Position numbers and translations under genes: made by a program. From contig NZ_JACGZW010000001.1 of assembly GCF_014145675.1 (NCBI RefSeq), positions 496,001 to 560,000 on the forward strand: a stretch of DNA of 64,000 nucleotides. The letters are read 5' to 3'. Each line of letters begins with the position of its first letter. Within the stretch, counting starts at the first letter, position 1. This DNA is from Amycolatopsis dendrobii (lineage in GTDB: Bacteria > Actinomycetota > Actinomycetes > Mycobacteriales > Pseudonocardiaceae). Below the pieces are notes generated by a model. It was not told the origin of the DNA and searched no databases. It was given only the letters and a program-made list of their open reading frames with translations. Below, piece after piece: positions 1 through 6,373 of this stretch.

Positions 1-1066
1 CGGCGTCGTGCTCGGCGAGGCGAGCGACCCGTTGCGGCGGCTGGCGGAGCGGCTCGGCGTCCCGGTCGGGGTCACGCTGATGGGCAAGGGCAGTTTCCCG
101 GAGGACCACGAGCTGTTCGCCGGCATGGCGGGCATCCAGACGTCGCAGCGCTGGGCCAATGCGGCGTTCCTGGAATCCGACCTGGTCCTGGCGCTGGGCG
201 CGCGGTTCGGCGACCGGCACACCGGCGAGCTGTCGGTGTACCGCGGCGACCGGAAGTTCATCCACGTCGACATCGAGCCCACGCAGCTGGGCAAGGTGTT
301 CGGACCGGACCTCGGCGTCGTTTCGCACACGCGGGAGTTCCTCGAAGCGCTGCTGGCGGCGCTCGACGCGCGCACCGCTCCGGCGCGGGACCGCGCGTGG
401 GTCAAGCGGCTCGGCGACCTCAAGGCGGAGCTGCCGCGCAAGGAGGACTTCGACTGCACGCCGATCAAGGCGCCGCGGGTGTTCAAGGAGCTCAACGAGT
501 TCTACGGCCCCGAGACGTACTTCGTGACGGCGATCGGGCTGTACCAGATCTGGTCGGGGCAGTTCCAGCGCGCGCATCTGCCGCGGCACTACCAGGTGTG
601 CGGCCAGGCAGGCCCGCTCGGCTGGGAGATCCCGGCCGCGATCGGGGTCAAGAAGGCCCGGCCGGACGCGGAGGTCGTCGGCGTGGTCGGCGATTACTCG
701 TTCCAGTTCCTGGTGGAGGAGCTGGCGGTCGCCGCGCAGTACGACGTCGGGTTCGTGCTCGTCATGCTCAACAACGAGTACCTGGGGCTGATCCGCCAGT
801 CCGAGCTGCCCTACGAGATGAATTACCAGGTCGACATCCACTACGACGACCACGGCACGGACAACGTGAAGATCATGGAGGCCTACGGCTGCTCGGGCAC
901 GCGCGTCGAAGACCCGGGCGAGATCCGGTCGTCGCTGGAATGGGCGCGGAAGGAAGCCGAACGCACCCGGCGGCCGGTGCTGGTCGAGATCATGATCGAA
1001 CGCGAGGGCAACGCCGCGATGGGCGCCGCACTGGACGCGGTGCGCGAGTTCGAAGCGGCTGACTGA
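1..1066 (+). CDS. gcl: Glyoxylate carboligase (tartronate-semialdehyde synthase), C-terminal part
   Basis: This is a thiamine-diphosphate enzyme that condenses two glyoxylates to tartronate semialdehyde plus CO2. The gene enters from outside the window: the frame is open to the left edge, so about 355 C-terminal residues are visible. They cover the central domain (TLMGKGSFPEDH, then ALGARFGDRHTG) and the PP domain. The PP domain holds the ThDP/Mg motif VVGDYSFQF followed by MLNNEYLGLIRQ, which is typical of Gcl rather than acetolactate synthase. The role would be glyoxylate or allantoin/glycolate use in the cytoplasm. No gcl partner genes (hyi, glxR) follow on the right, so any operon lies to the left. 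The TGA stop is followed by a GC-rich hairpin-like stretch (1068-1111), which may terminate it. Confidence in the family is high. Confidence 0.9.
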   Translation, partial: GVVLGEASDPLRRLAERLGVPVGVTLMGKGSFPEDHELFAGMAGIQTSQRWANAAFLESDLVLALGARFGDRHTGELSVYRGDRKFIHVDIEPTQLGKVFGPDLGVVSHTREFLEALLAALDARTAPARDRAWVKRLGDLKAELPRKEDFDCTPIKAPRVFKELNEFYGPETYFVTAIGLYQIWSGQFQRAHLPRHYQVCGQAGPLGWEIPAAIGVKKARPDAEVVGVVGDYSFQFLVEELAVAAQYDVGFVLVMLNNEYLGLIRQSELPYEMNYQVDIHYDDHGTDNVKIMEAYGCSGTRVEDPGEIRSSLEWARKEAERTRRPVLVEIMIEREGNAAMGAALDAVREFEAAD

Positions 1067-1114
1067 CCGGGAACCGGGCCGGGGCATCGAGGTGCTCCGG
1101 CCCGGTTCCCGGTG

Positions 1115-1921
1115 CTAGCGCGCGGGAATCAGGCCGGCCAGGGAAGCGAGCGCCTCGGCGTCGCGGGTTCCTGGCGTCGCGTGGAAGACCACCAGCTGCA
1201 AGCTGACCGGGCCGGGGATGTCGAGTTTGTCGCTGTGCAGATCCAGATTTCCGGCTGTGGGGTGGCGGAAACGGACGAGGTGGCCGGTACGGGGCCTGAC
1301 GTCGTGCCGGGACCAGAGATCCCGGAACTCTTCGCTGCCGGCGGTGAGGCCGGCGATGAGTCCGGCTGCCGCGGGGTCGGCGATGCTGGGGCCGAGCGCG
1401 GCGCGCAGACCGGCGACGCCGTCGGCCGCCGTCTGGTCCCAGTCCCGGCGGAGCTCTCGTTCGGCCGGGTCGAGGAAAACCGCGCGGAGCAGGTTTCGCC
1501 CGACCGCGTAGTTGGGCGAAACCGCCGCGGCGACGGGGTTTGCGGCGAGCACGTTCGTGAGCCGGTCCTGGACGTAGGCGGGGTTCGTCGCCCAGGTGGA
1601 GATCAGCTCGGCGATGCTCGCGGGCACTCGCGGCTCGGCTCGGCCGGGCTGGGCTGGGGCCGCCAGCTGGTGCAGGTGCTGGCGGGAGGCTTCGTCGAGG
1701 CGGAGTGCCCGGGCCAGCGCGTCGAGCACCTGTGCTGACGGGTTCTGGTCGCGGCCCTGTTCCAGCCGGATGTAGTAGTCGCTGCTGATTCCCGCCAGGA
1801 GCGCGAGTTCCTCGCGGCGCAGTCCTCGCACACGGCGTCGTCCGTTGTCCGGCAGGCCGACGTCGGCCGGGGAGATCCGCTCTCGCCGGGCACGGAGGAA
1901 GTCGCCGAGGAGGTTGTCCAC
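1115..1921 (-). CDS. XRE-family regulator with MmyB-like ligand-binding domain
   Basis: The protein has 268 residues. The N-terminal Cro/CI-type helix-turn-helix lies at about residues 25-65 (LRREELALLAGISSDYYIRL). It is followed by a long C-terminal domain of the MmyB type (ISTWATNPAYVQDRLTNVL and FRDLWSRHDV are family signatures), thought to bind a small hydrophobic ligand. The GTG start (complement of 1919-1921) sits 44 bp from the divergent GTG of the metal-sensor gene, so the two promoters overlap. Members of this family usually control a neighbouring oxidoreductase, but none is obvious here; the SDR gene at 3242 is the nearest candidate. The function is regulatory; the target is unknown. 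Confidence 0.85.
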   Translation of the reverse strand: MDNLLGDFLRARRERISPADVGLPDNGRRRVRGLRREELALLAGISSDYYIRLEQGRDQNPSAQVLDALARALRLDEASRQHLHQLAAPAQPGRAEPRVPASIAELISTWATNPAYVQDRLTNVLAANPVAAAVSPNYAVGRNLLRAVFLDPAERELRRDWDQTAADGVAGLRAALGPSIADPAAAGLIAGLTAGSEEFRDLWSRHDVRPRTGHLVRFRHPTAGNLDLHSDKLDIPGPVSLQLVVFHATPGTRDAEALASLAGLIPAR

Positions 1922-1965
1922 CGCACCAGTGTATTTGATTCAGTGAGTGCTGTACTGTTGCGGCA

Positions 1966-2298
1966 GTGCTGACCTCTGAGACTCGCGAACGGGCGCTCGC
2001 CCGGCTCGGCCGGGCACTGGCGGACCCGACGCGCTGCCGGATTCTCGTGGCGCTGCTGGACGGGGTCGTGTACCCGGCACAGCTGGCCGCGGAACTGGAG
2101 TTGAGCAGGTCGAACGTCTCGAACCATCTCGCGTGCCTGCGCGGGTGCGGGCTGGTGATCGCGACGTACGAGGGGCGGCAGGTCCGGTACGCGATCGCTG
2201 ATCCGCACCTCGCCCACGCGTTGGCGGAGCTGACGCGGGTGGTTTTGGCTGTCGCTCCGACGGACGCGTGTGCCGGCGAGACGCAGGCGGCGCGATGA
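1966..2298 (+). CDS. cmtR: ArsR/SmtB metal sensor, CmtR-type
   Basis: This 110-residue winged-helix repressor is very close to mycobacterial CmtR (a Cd/Pb sensor) from its first residues (LTSETRERALARLGRALADPT) onward. The three CmtR metal-ligand cysteines are all present at matching positions: Cys57 and Cys61 in the recognition-helix region (HLACLRGCG) and Cys102 near the C-terminus (DACAGE). It should therefore release DNA on binding Cd(II) or Pb(II). The stop codon overlaps the ATG of the CDF transporter (ATGA), so sensor and exporter are translationally coupled. Promoter and operator must lie in the 44-bp gap shared with the divergent XRE gene. The GTG start is chosen because it aligns with the CmtR N-terminus. 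Confidence 0.88.
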   Translation: MLTSETRERALARLGRALADPTRCRILVALLDGVVYPAQLAAELELSRSNVSNHLACLRGCGLVIATYEGRQVRYAIADPHLAHALAELTRVVLAVAPTDACAGETQAAR

Positions 2299-2966
2299 CC
2301 GAGCCCTGCCGGGACTGTTGCGCGGATTCGTCGGGTGGCGAGGCCGTGTCGGTGGCTGGCCCTCCGGTGGTGGATGCCGCGCGGCGGGCGGTCTTGCGGC
2401 GGAGAGTGCGGTGGCTGGTCGCCGGGACGATCGCGTACAACGTGGTCGAGGCGATCGTCGCGGTGTCGGCCGGGACGATCGCCTCGTCGTCGGCGCTCAT
2501 CGCGTTCGGGCTGGACTCGGTGGCCGAGGTGCTGTCCGCGGCGGCGGTGGCGTGGCAGTTCGGGAGCGCGGATCCGCAGCGGCGGGAGCGGGCTGCGCTG
2601 CGGGTGATCGCGGTGTCGTTCTTTCTGCTGGCGGCTTATGTCGCGGTCGATGCGGTGCGGTCGCTGTTCGGCGATGAGGCTTCGCATTCGACGGTCGGGA
2701 TCGTGCTCGCCGCGGTGTCCTTGGTCGTGATGCCGGTGCTTTCGGGCGCGCAACGCCGGGCCGGGCGGGAACTCGGCTCGGCGAGTGCGGTCGCCGACTC
2801 GAAGCAGACGCTCCTCTGTGCTTACCTCTCCGGCGTGTTGCTGGTCGGGCTGCTGGCGAACGCGCTGTTCGGCTGGTACTGGGCGGATCCGGTCGCGGGA
2901 TTGGCGATCGCGGCGGTCGCGGTCCGCGAGGGGTTCGAGGCCTGGCGGGGCGAGCACTGCTGCTGA
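2295..2966 (+). CDS. Cation diffusion facilitator-type metal exporter
   Basis: This 223-residue integral membrane protein has about six hydrophobic segments (for example residues 36-58, 68-86, 105-125, 132-150 and 180-200). The NVVEAIVAV and FGLDSVAEVLSAA segments match the CDF/cation-transporter fold, with the Asp of FGLDS in the position of a transport-site residue. Both ends are cysteine-rich (CRDCC at residues 5-9, HCC as the last three), which is unusual and fits soft-metal binding. The ATG start overlaps the cmtR stop by 4 bp; an upstream in-frame GTG at 2268 was rejected for that reason. The inferred role is CmtR-controlled Cd/Pb/Zn efflux. CmtR in mycobacteria controls a P-type ATPase instead, so the exporter class differs. 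Confidence 0.85.
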   Translation: MTEPCRDCCADSSGGEAVSVAGPPVVDAARRAVLRRRVRWLVAGTIAYNVVEAIVAVSAGTIASSSALIAFGLDSVAEVLSAAAVAWQFGSADPQRRERAALRVIAVSFFLLAAYVAVDAVRSLFGDEASHSTVGIVLAAVSLVVMPVLSGAQRRAGRELGSASAVADSKQTLLCAYLSGVLLVGLLANALFGWYWADPVAGLAIAAVAVREGFEAWRGEHCC

Positions 2967-3058
2967 TCGCGGGTCAGGCGTTGCTGGACGGCGCGCAAGC
3001 TCATGGCCAGCGCGATGAACACGCCGATCAGCATCAGTGCGGCGGCTAGATCGCTCAC
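2822..3058 (-). CDS. Possible small membrane peptide
   Basis: A GTG-started frame encodes 78 residues. Only the first 32 or so lie outside the antisense of the CDF gene, and they form one convincing hydrophobic helix followed by basic residues (LAAALMLIGVFIALAMSL, then RAVQQRLTR). A purine-rich GGAGAAAGG stretch sits about 10 bases upstream of the GTG. The remainder overlaps the CDF gene head to tail on the opposite strand and looks like antisense composition. I do not recognise it. It could be a real small membrane protein whose stop codon has been lost, or chance. Confidence 0.28.
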   Translation of the reverse strand: MSDLAAALMLIGVFIALAMSLRAVQQRLTRDQQQCSPRQASNPSRTATAAIANPATGSAQYQPNSAFASSPTSNTPER

Positions 3059-3172
3059 CTTGGCGGGCCTTTCTCCGGTGGGTCGTCTCGGATCGAAAGC
3101 ATGACCTGACGCGGGCCTGGATTTCGCCGACGCTCACGCTTCCTTGACTGCGCTTCAGCCGATGTTGATGCC

Positions 3173-3220
3173 TTGACTTATGCGGACACGTGTCCGTTAA
3201 GCTGACCGGACACGTGTCCG
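3173..3220 (+). promoter_or_regulatory. SDR promoter with two identical palindromic operators
   Basis: A -35-like TTGACT (3173-3178) and a -10-like TTAAGC (3197-3202) are 18 bp apart. The 14-bp perfect palindrome CGGACACGTGTCCG fills the spacer at 3183-3196 and recurs exactly at 3207-3220, with centres 24 bp apart. This is the layout of a TetR-type repressor that excludes RNA polymerase. No TetR gene is adjacent, so the repressor is encoded elsewhere or is the XRE protein at 1115-1921 (less likely from site type). Confidence 0.75.
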
Positions 3221-3241
3221 CATGAAGGTCAGGGGTAGGGA

Positions 3242-3982
3242 ATGCCAGTTCTGGCAGGGAAAGTCGTCGCGATCACCGGGGCGAGCAGCGGAATCGGCGA
3301 GGCGACCGCCCGGCTGCTCGCCGCACGGGGCGCGGCGGTGGTCCTGGGCGCGCGCCGCGAGGATCGGCTCGACGCGCTGGTGAAGGAGATTCGCGGCGGA
3401 GGCGGTCGCGCGATCGCGTGCGTTGCCGACGTGACCCGGCGCGCGGACCTGGAACGGCTGGTGCGACGGGCGGTCGAGGAGTTCGGCCGGCTCGACGTGC
3501 TGATCGGCAATGCCGGGATCGCGAAGCTGGGGCCGGTGGCGGACGGGGACGTCGACGGATGGTCGGCGATGATCGACGTCAACGTGCGCGGTGTGCTGAA
3601 CGGGATCGCGGCGGCGTTGCCGGTGTTCCGGCGGCAGGGACGGGGTCATCTGGTGACGACGGTGTCGACGTCCGGGTTGAAGATCGTGCCCGGGCAGGCG
3701 GTGTACGCGGGGACGAAGAACGCGGTGCGGACGATTCTGGAGGCGCTGCGGCAGGAATCCACGGACGGTGTTCTGCGGACGACGTCGGTGTCGCCGGGGT
3801 TCGTCCGGACGGAACTGGCGGATTCGATCGACGATCCGGCGGAGCGGGAGCAGATCCGGCGGCGGTTCGAGGAGTTCGCGCTGGATCCGGCAGCGGTGGC
3901 GCGGGCGATCGCGTTCGCGGTCGAGCAGCCGGACGATGTGGAGATCGGCGACATCACCATCCGGCCCGCTGTGCAGAACTAG
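3242..3982 (+). CDS. SDR-family NAD(P)-dependent oxidoreductase
   Basis: This is a 246-residue classical short-chain dehydrogenase. The nucleotide-binding TGASSGIG lies near residue 12, NAG near residue 90, and the catalytic Ser-Tyr-Lys run is STSG then YAGTK (Tyr and Lys four residues apart) in the second half. Length is normal for the family. The ATG follows a GGGGTAGGG purine run. The gene is monocistronic and under the double palindromic operator just upstream, so it is probably substrate-induced. The substrate cannot be read from sequence; such operator-controlled SDRs often reduce small aldehydes or ketones (inference). Confidence 0.88.
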   Translation: MPVLAGKVVAITGASSGIGEATARLLAARGAAVVLGARREDRLDALVKEIRGGGGRAIACVADVTRRADLERLVRRAVEEFGRLDVLIGNAGIAKLGPVADGDVDGWSAMIDVNVRGVLNGIAAALPVFRRQGRGHLVTTVSTSGLKIVPGQAVYAGTKNAVRTILEALRQESTDGVLRTTSVSPGFVRTELADSIDDPAEREQIRRRFEEFALDPAAVARAIAFAVEQPDDVEIGDITIRPAVQN

Positions 3983-3992
3983 CGCGCGAGGG

Positions 3993-4637
3993 TCAGAGGC
4001 ACGGCGGCTGGTAACCGTCGATGAGGAGTTCGCGGAAGTCGAGCGAGTTGGGGGTTTTGCCGACGAAGACCAGCCCGCGGGCTTCGGTCAGCGCGGACGC
4101 GAACGTGTACTGCGGCTGGCCCAGTTCGGGAAGCCAGGTCCAGGAAGAGGCGTCGAACGGGAAGAATGTGCGGACCAGCTGCCCGCCGGTCGAGGGGATG
4201 CGGGTGAGCCATTTGTCGCCGCCGCTCCAGTGCGAGGCGGGGCGCAACTGGACGTAAAAGTCGTCGTCGGCGCTGTAGGTCAGCCAGAATCCGGCGGAGT
4301 GGCTGAGGTCGGCCTGCGCGTCGAACTGGTTGCCCAGCCAGACGACGGCGACGTGCCACTCGTTGTTCTGGAAGGCGATTTTCGCCGCGTAGCCGTCGCC
4401 TTCCGGGACGAGAAGGCTTCCGGTGGGCGGGACGGTCGTGCCTTCGCCGCTGGCCAGCCATTTCTGCAGCCGGTTGATCGACGGGGTGCTGCATTCGTCC
4501 TGCCCGTCGGCGCGGTGCTGCGCGGCGGGCGCGGCTTGGGCAGCCTGGGCGGCTGGGGCGGAAAGCGGGGCCAGCAGCAGTACGGAAATCGCGGCGAGGA
4601 CAGTGGTTCCGGCCTTGGTCCGGCGAGATGCGGGCAT
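3993..4637 (-). CDS. Secreted protein of unknown function
   Basis: The protein has 214 residues with a clear Sec signal peptide: basic start MPASRRTKAG, a hydrophobic core to about residue 25, and an Ala-rich cleavage region APAAQAAQAAPAA. The mature part carries only two cysteines, one near its start (DECSTP) and one at its end (PPCL), which could form a disulphide closing the domain. It is rich in Trp and aromatic residues (HWSGGDKW, SSWTWLPELG), a look shared with carbohydrate-binding or beta-sandwich secreted proteins. It converges on the SDR gene with a 10-bp gap. I do not recognise a family, and no enzyme motif is visible. Confidence 0.75.
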   Translation of the reverse strand: MPASRRTKAGTTVLAAISVLLLAPLSAPAAQAAQAAPAAQHRADGQDECSTPSINRLQKWLASGEGTTVPPTGSLLVPEGDGYAAKIAFQNNEWHVAVVWLGNQFDAQADLSHSAGFWLTYSADDDFYVQLRPASHWSGGDKWLTRIPSTGGQLVRTFFPFDASSWTWLPELGQPQYTFASALTEARGLVFVGKTPNSLDFRELLIDGYQPPCL

Positions 4638-5478
4638 GGTTCGGAAGCTACCAGCGGGATTTCCGGGCGGTCAGGGCCGTTAGTCGGCTTCTGGGCAAAT
4701 GGTATGGACCTTTCTGGCAAAGGATCAGACCACTGTGGGTCGGGGTCGCTGGGCAGGCGGTCCGTCGGGTTCGGCCCGCTGGCGGCCGGTGCGTGGCGGC
4801 CGGGCATTGGCAGCGCTATGCGTTTCACTGGCGTGCGGCCGCTCGTTGCAGGAACCCGGTGGCCGGCCGGCGGTGCCCGGCTGCTGCGGGGTCGCACCCG
4901 ATTTCGAGTCGCTGGCCTGCGCTGCTGGTGGTCAGCATGCGCCCACCGATGGTCGGTGCGCGGCCGCCCGTGGCTGGCGTCCGACTGCGGCCGGTGGCGT
5001 GTGGCCGCGGTGGCTGGCGCTCGACTGCGGTGGGTGGTGTGCGGCCGCGGTGGCTGGCGCTCGTCTGCGGCCGGTGGCGTGTGGCCGCGGTGGCTAGCAC
5101 GTGACTGCGGTGGCTGGCGTTCGACTGCCGCCGGTGGCGTGCGGCTGCGGTGGCCGGTGCTCGTCTGCCGGGCGGCGGTCGAGCACCAGCCTGGTGCCGC
5201 CCCGAGGCGCGGACGCCGCGCGGGGCGTGCGGCGGCCTCGCAGCGTCGGCAGCCGGTCCGTAGCGGAGCGCCCCCGGTGCGCCGCGGGTGCGTGCCACGG
5301 AGGTGCCGTCGGCAATGACGGCGGCAATGGCGGCGGCGTACCCGGGGTCTGGCCGGAATACTCGGCTCTCGGGTATTCCAGCCAGTCTCCGGTTAAAGCG
5401 GAGCCGTCGGCGGTCGCGGGGATTCCGGTCGGCCGTGCCGCCGACCGGGTATCTCGCTGGGCAGCGACACCAGAAGGG
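4638..5478. other. 841-bp intergenic region without a convincing gene
   Basis: This gap lies between the start of the secreted-protein gene and the stop of ssb, both on the minus strand. Long open frames exist on both strands, but they are low-complexity Arg/Ala/Gly/Pro readings without family resemblance, and none has a good ribosome-binding site. The left third should hold the promoter of the secreted-protein gene. The centre carries the 40-bp tandem repeat annotated separately. The part next to ssb (5200-5478) shows nothing definite. Confidence 0.6.
4971..5180. repeat. Degenerate 40-bp tandem repeat (minisatellite)
   Basis: Four full 40-bp units lie at 4971-5010, 5011-5050, 5051-5090 and 5111-5150. 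A 20-bp half unit sits at 5091-5110 and a decaying copy at 5151-5180. Each unit begins TGGCTGGCG and ends GGCCGCGG or GGCTGCGG. The two 20-bp halves of a unit resemble each other (about 12 of 20 bases), so the array looks like a doubled 20-mer, which explains the lone half unit. Since 40 is not a multiple of three, the repeat shifts frame at every copy and is not coding. Confidence 0.8.
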
Positions 5479-5937
5479 TCAGAACGGCGGCTCCTCACCC
5501 AGGCCGGCGCCGGCGGCCACCGGCGCGGCGCCCCAGGCGTCCCCGCCTGGTCCGTTCGTTTCGGCGCTGTTTCGGCTGGCCTTGGTGACTCGGGCGGTCG
5601 CGTACCGCAGCGAAGGGCCGATCTCGTCGACCTGCAGTTCGACGACGGTGCGTTTTTCGCCCTCCTTGGTCTCGAAAGACCGCTGCGCCAACCGTCCGGT
5701 GACGAGGACCCTTGCTCCCCGCGTGAGGCTCTCTGCGACGTTTTCCGCTGCTTGCCGCCATATGCTGCACCTGAGGAACAAGGCCTCGCCGTCCTTCCAT
5801 TCGCCGGATTGCCGATCGAGAGTGCGAGGTGTTGACGCGACGGTGAAATTCGCGACCGCTGCTCCGGACGGGGTGAAGCGCAGCTCCGGGTCCGAAGTCA
5901 GGTTTCCGACCACGGTGATGACGGTTTCTCCGGCCAT
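5479..5937 (-). CDS. ssb: Single-stranded DNA-binding protein
   Basis: The 152-residue OB-fold protein starts [25 protein letters not shown], the usual actinobacterial SSB beginning. Core motifs are [21 protein letters not shown] and [14 protein letters not shown]. It ends in an acidic-hydrophobic tip (GEEPPF) like the protein-interaction tip DDIPF of replicative SSBs, but the linker is short. It is not next to rpsF/rpsR, so it is probably the second paralogue (SsbB-like; used in development or competence-type roles in Streptomyces). The ATG at 5937 is preferred over a TTG two codons upstream because AAAGGAG lies 7 bp before the ATG. Monocistronic. Confidence 0.92.
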   Translation of the reverse strand: MAGETVITVVGNLTSDPELRFTPSGAAVANFTVASTPRTLDRQSGEWKDGEALFLRCSIWRQAAENVAESLTRGARVLVTGRLAQRSFETKEGEKRTVVELQVDEIGPSLRYATARVTKASRNSAETNGPGGDAWGAAPVAAGAGLGEEPPF

Positions 5938-6373
5938 GCTCAAACTCCTTTGTTGTGTGCAGCCAAATCCATGGCGACCGATCTGAGGGTCGATTGTTGG
6001 TGAATCAGCCGTTCGGTACTGCTGAATAACGAGTGCGGTGGAAAGTCGCGTCTCTTGAGCCTCTGCCGTGGTCTTGGCAAGAGCTGGCGGGAGGAAGCGC
6101 TAGTGCGTAAGGCGGCCCTCCGAGACGCTGCGGAACTCGACGGGGCGAAGGCGGGTGCGGTCAGGGTTTCGATGACGGTGCGGACGGGTCCTCCGGCCAT
6201 GGTGACGGCTCCTCTGTTCGGTGCGGACCCGGGACCGGGCGCCGCTTCGGGAACCAGGAGACCATCCGGGTACGACAGTTTCCGGGGGTTCTCGGTCACT
6301 CCATCGGGTGGGATCCGAAACAGAGCGGGTTCCCGCCGTTCGGCTGTTGTTCCGGGGTGGGGCGGCGGGCAGC
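5938..6373. other. 436-bp divergent intergenic region (ssb and glucoamylase promoters)
   Basis: This gap separates the divergent ssb and GH15 genes and should carry both promoters. The 120 bases nearest ssb are noticeably lower in GC than the surroundings. Open frames here are short and arginine-rich, without homology. No clear operator palindrome was found. The GGGGTGGGG run just before 6374 is the probable ribosome-binding site of the GH15 gene. Confidence 0.55.

Noticed and set aside
4971..5180. 40-bp repeat as a CRISPR array
   Set aside because: Units are directly contiguous without unique spacers, and there are no cas genes.
3768..5318. A 516-codon plus-strand open frame running from the SDR gene through the 40-bp repeat
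   Set aside because: It starts inside the SDR gene in another frame, crosses the antisense of the secreted-protein gene, and repeats Trp/Arg/Gly words only because of the repeat.
6221..6373. An upstream GTG start for the glucoamylase at 6221
   Set aside because: The extra 51 residues are Arg/Gly-rich and precede a normal signal peptide that begins at ATG 6374.
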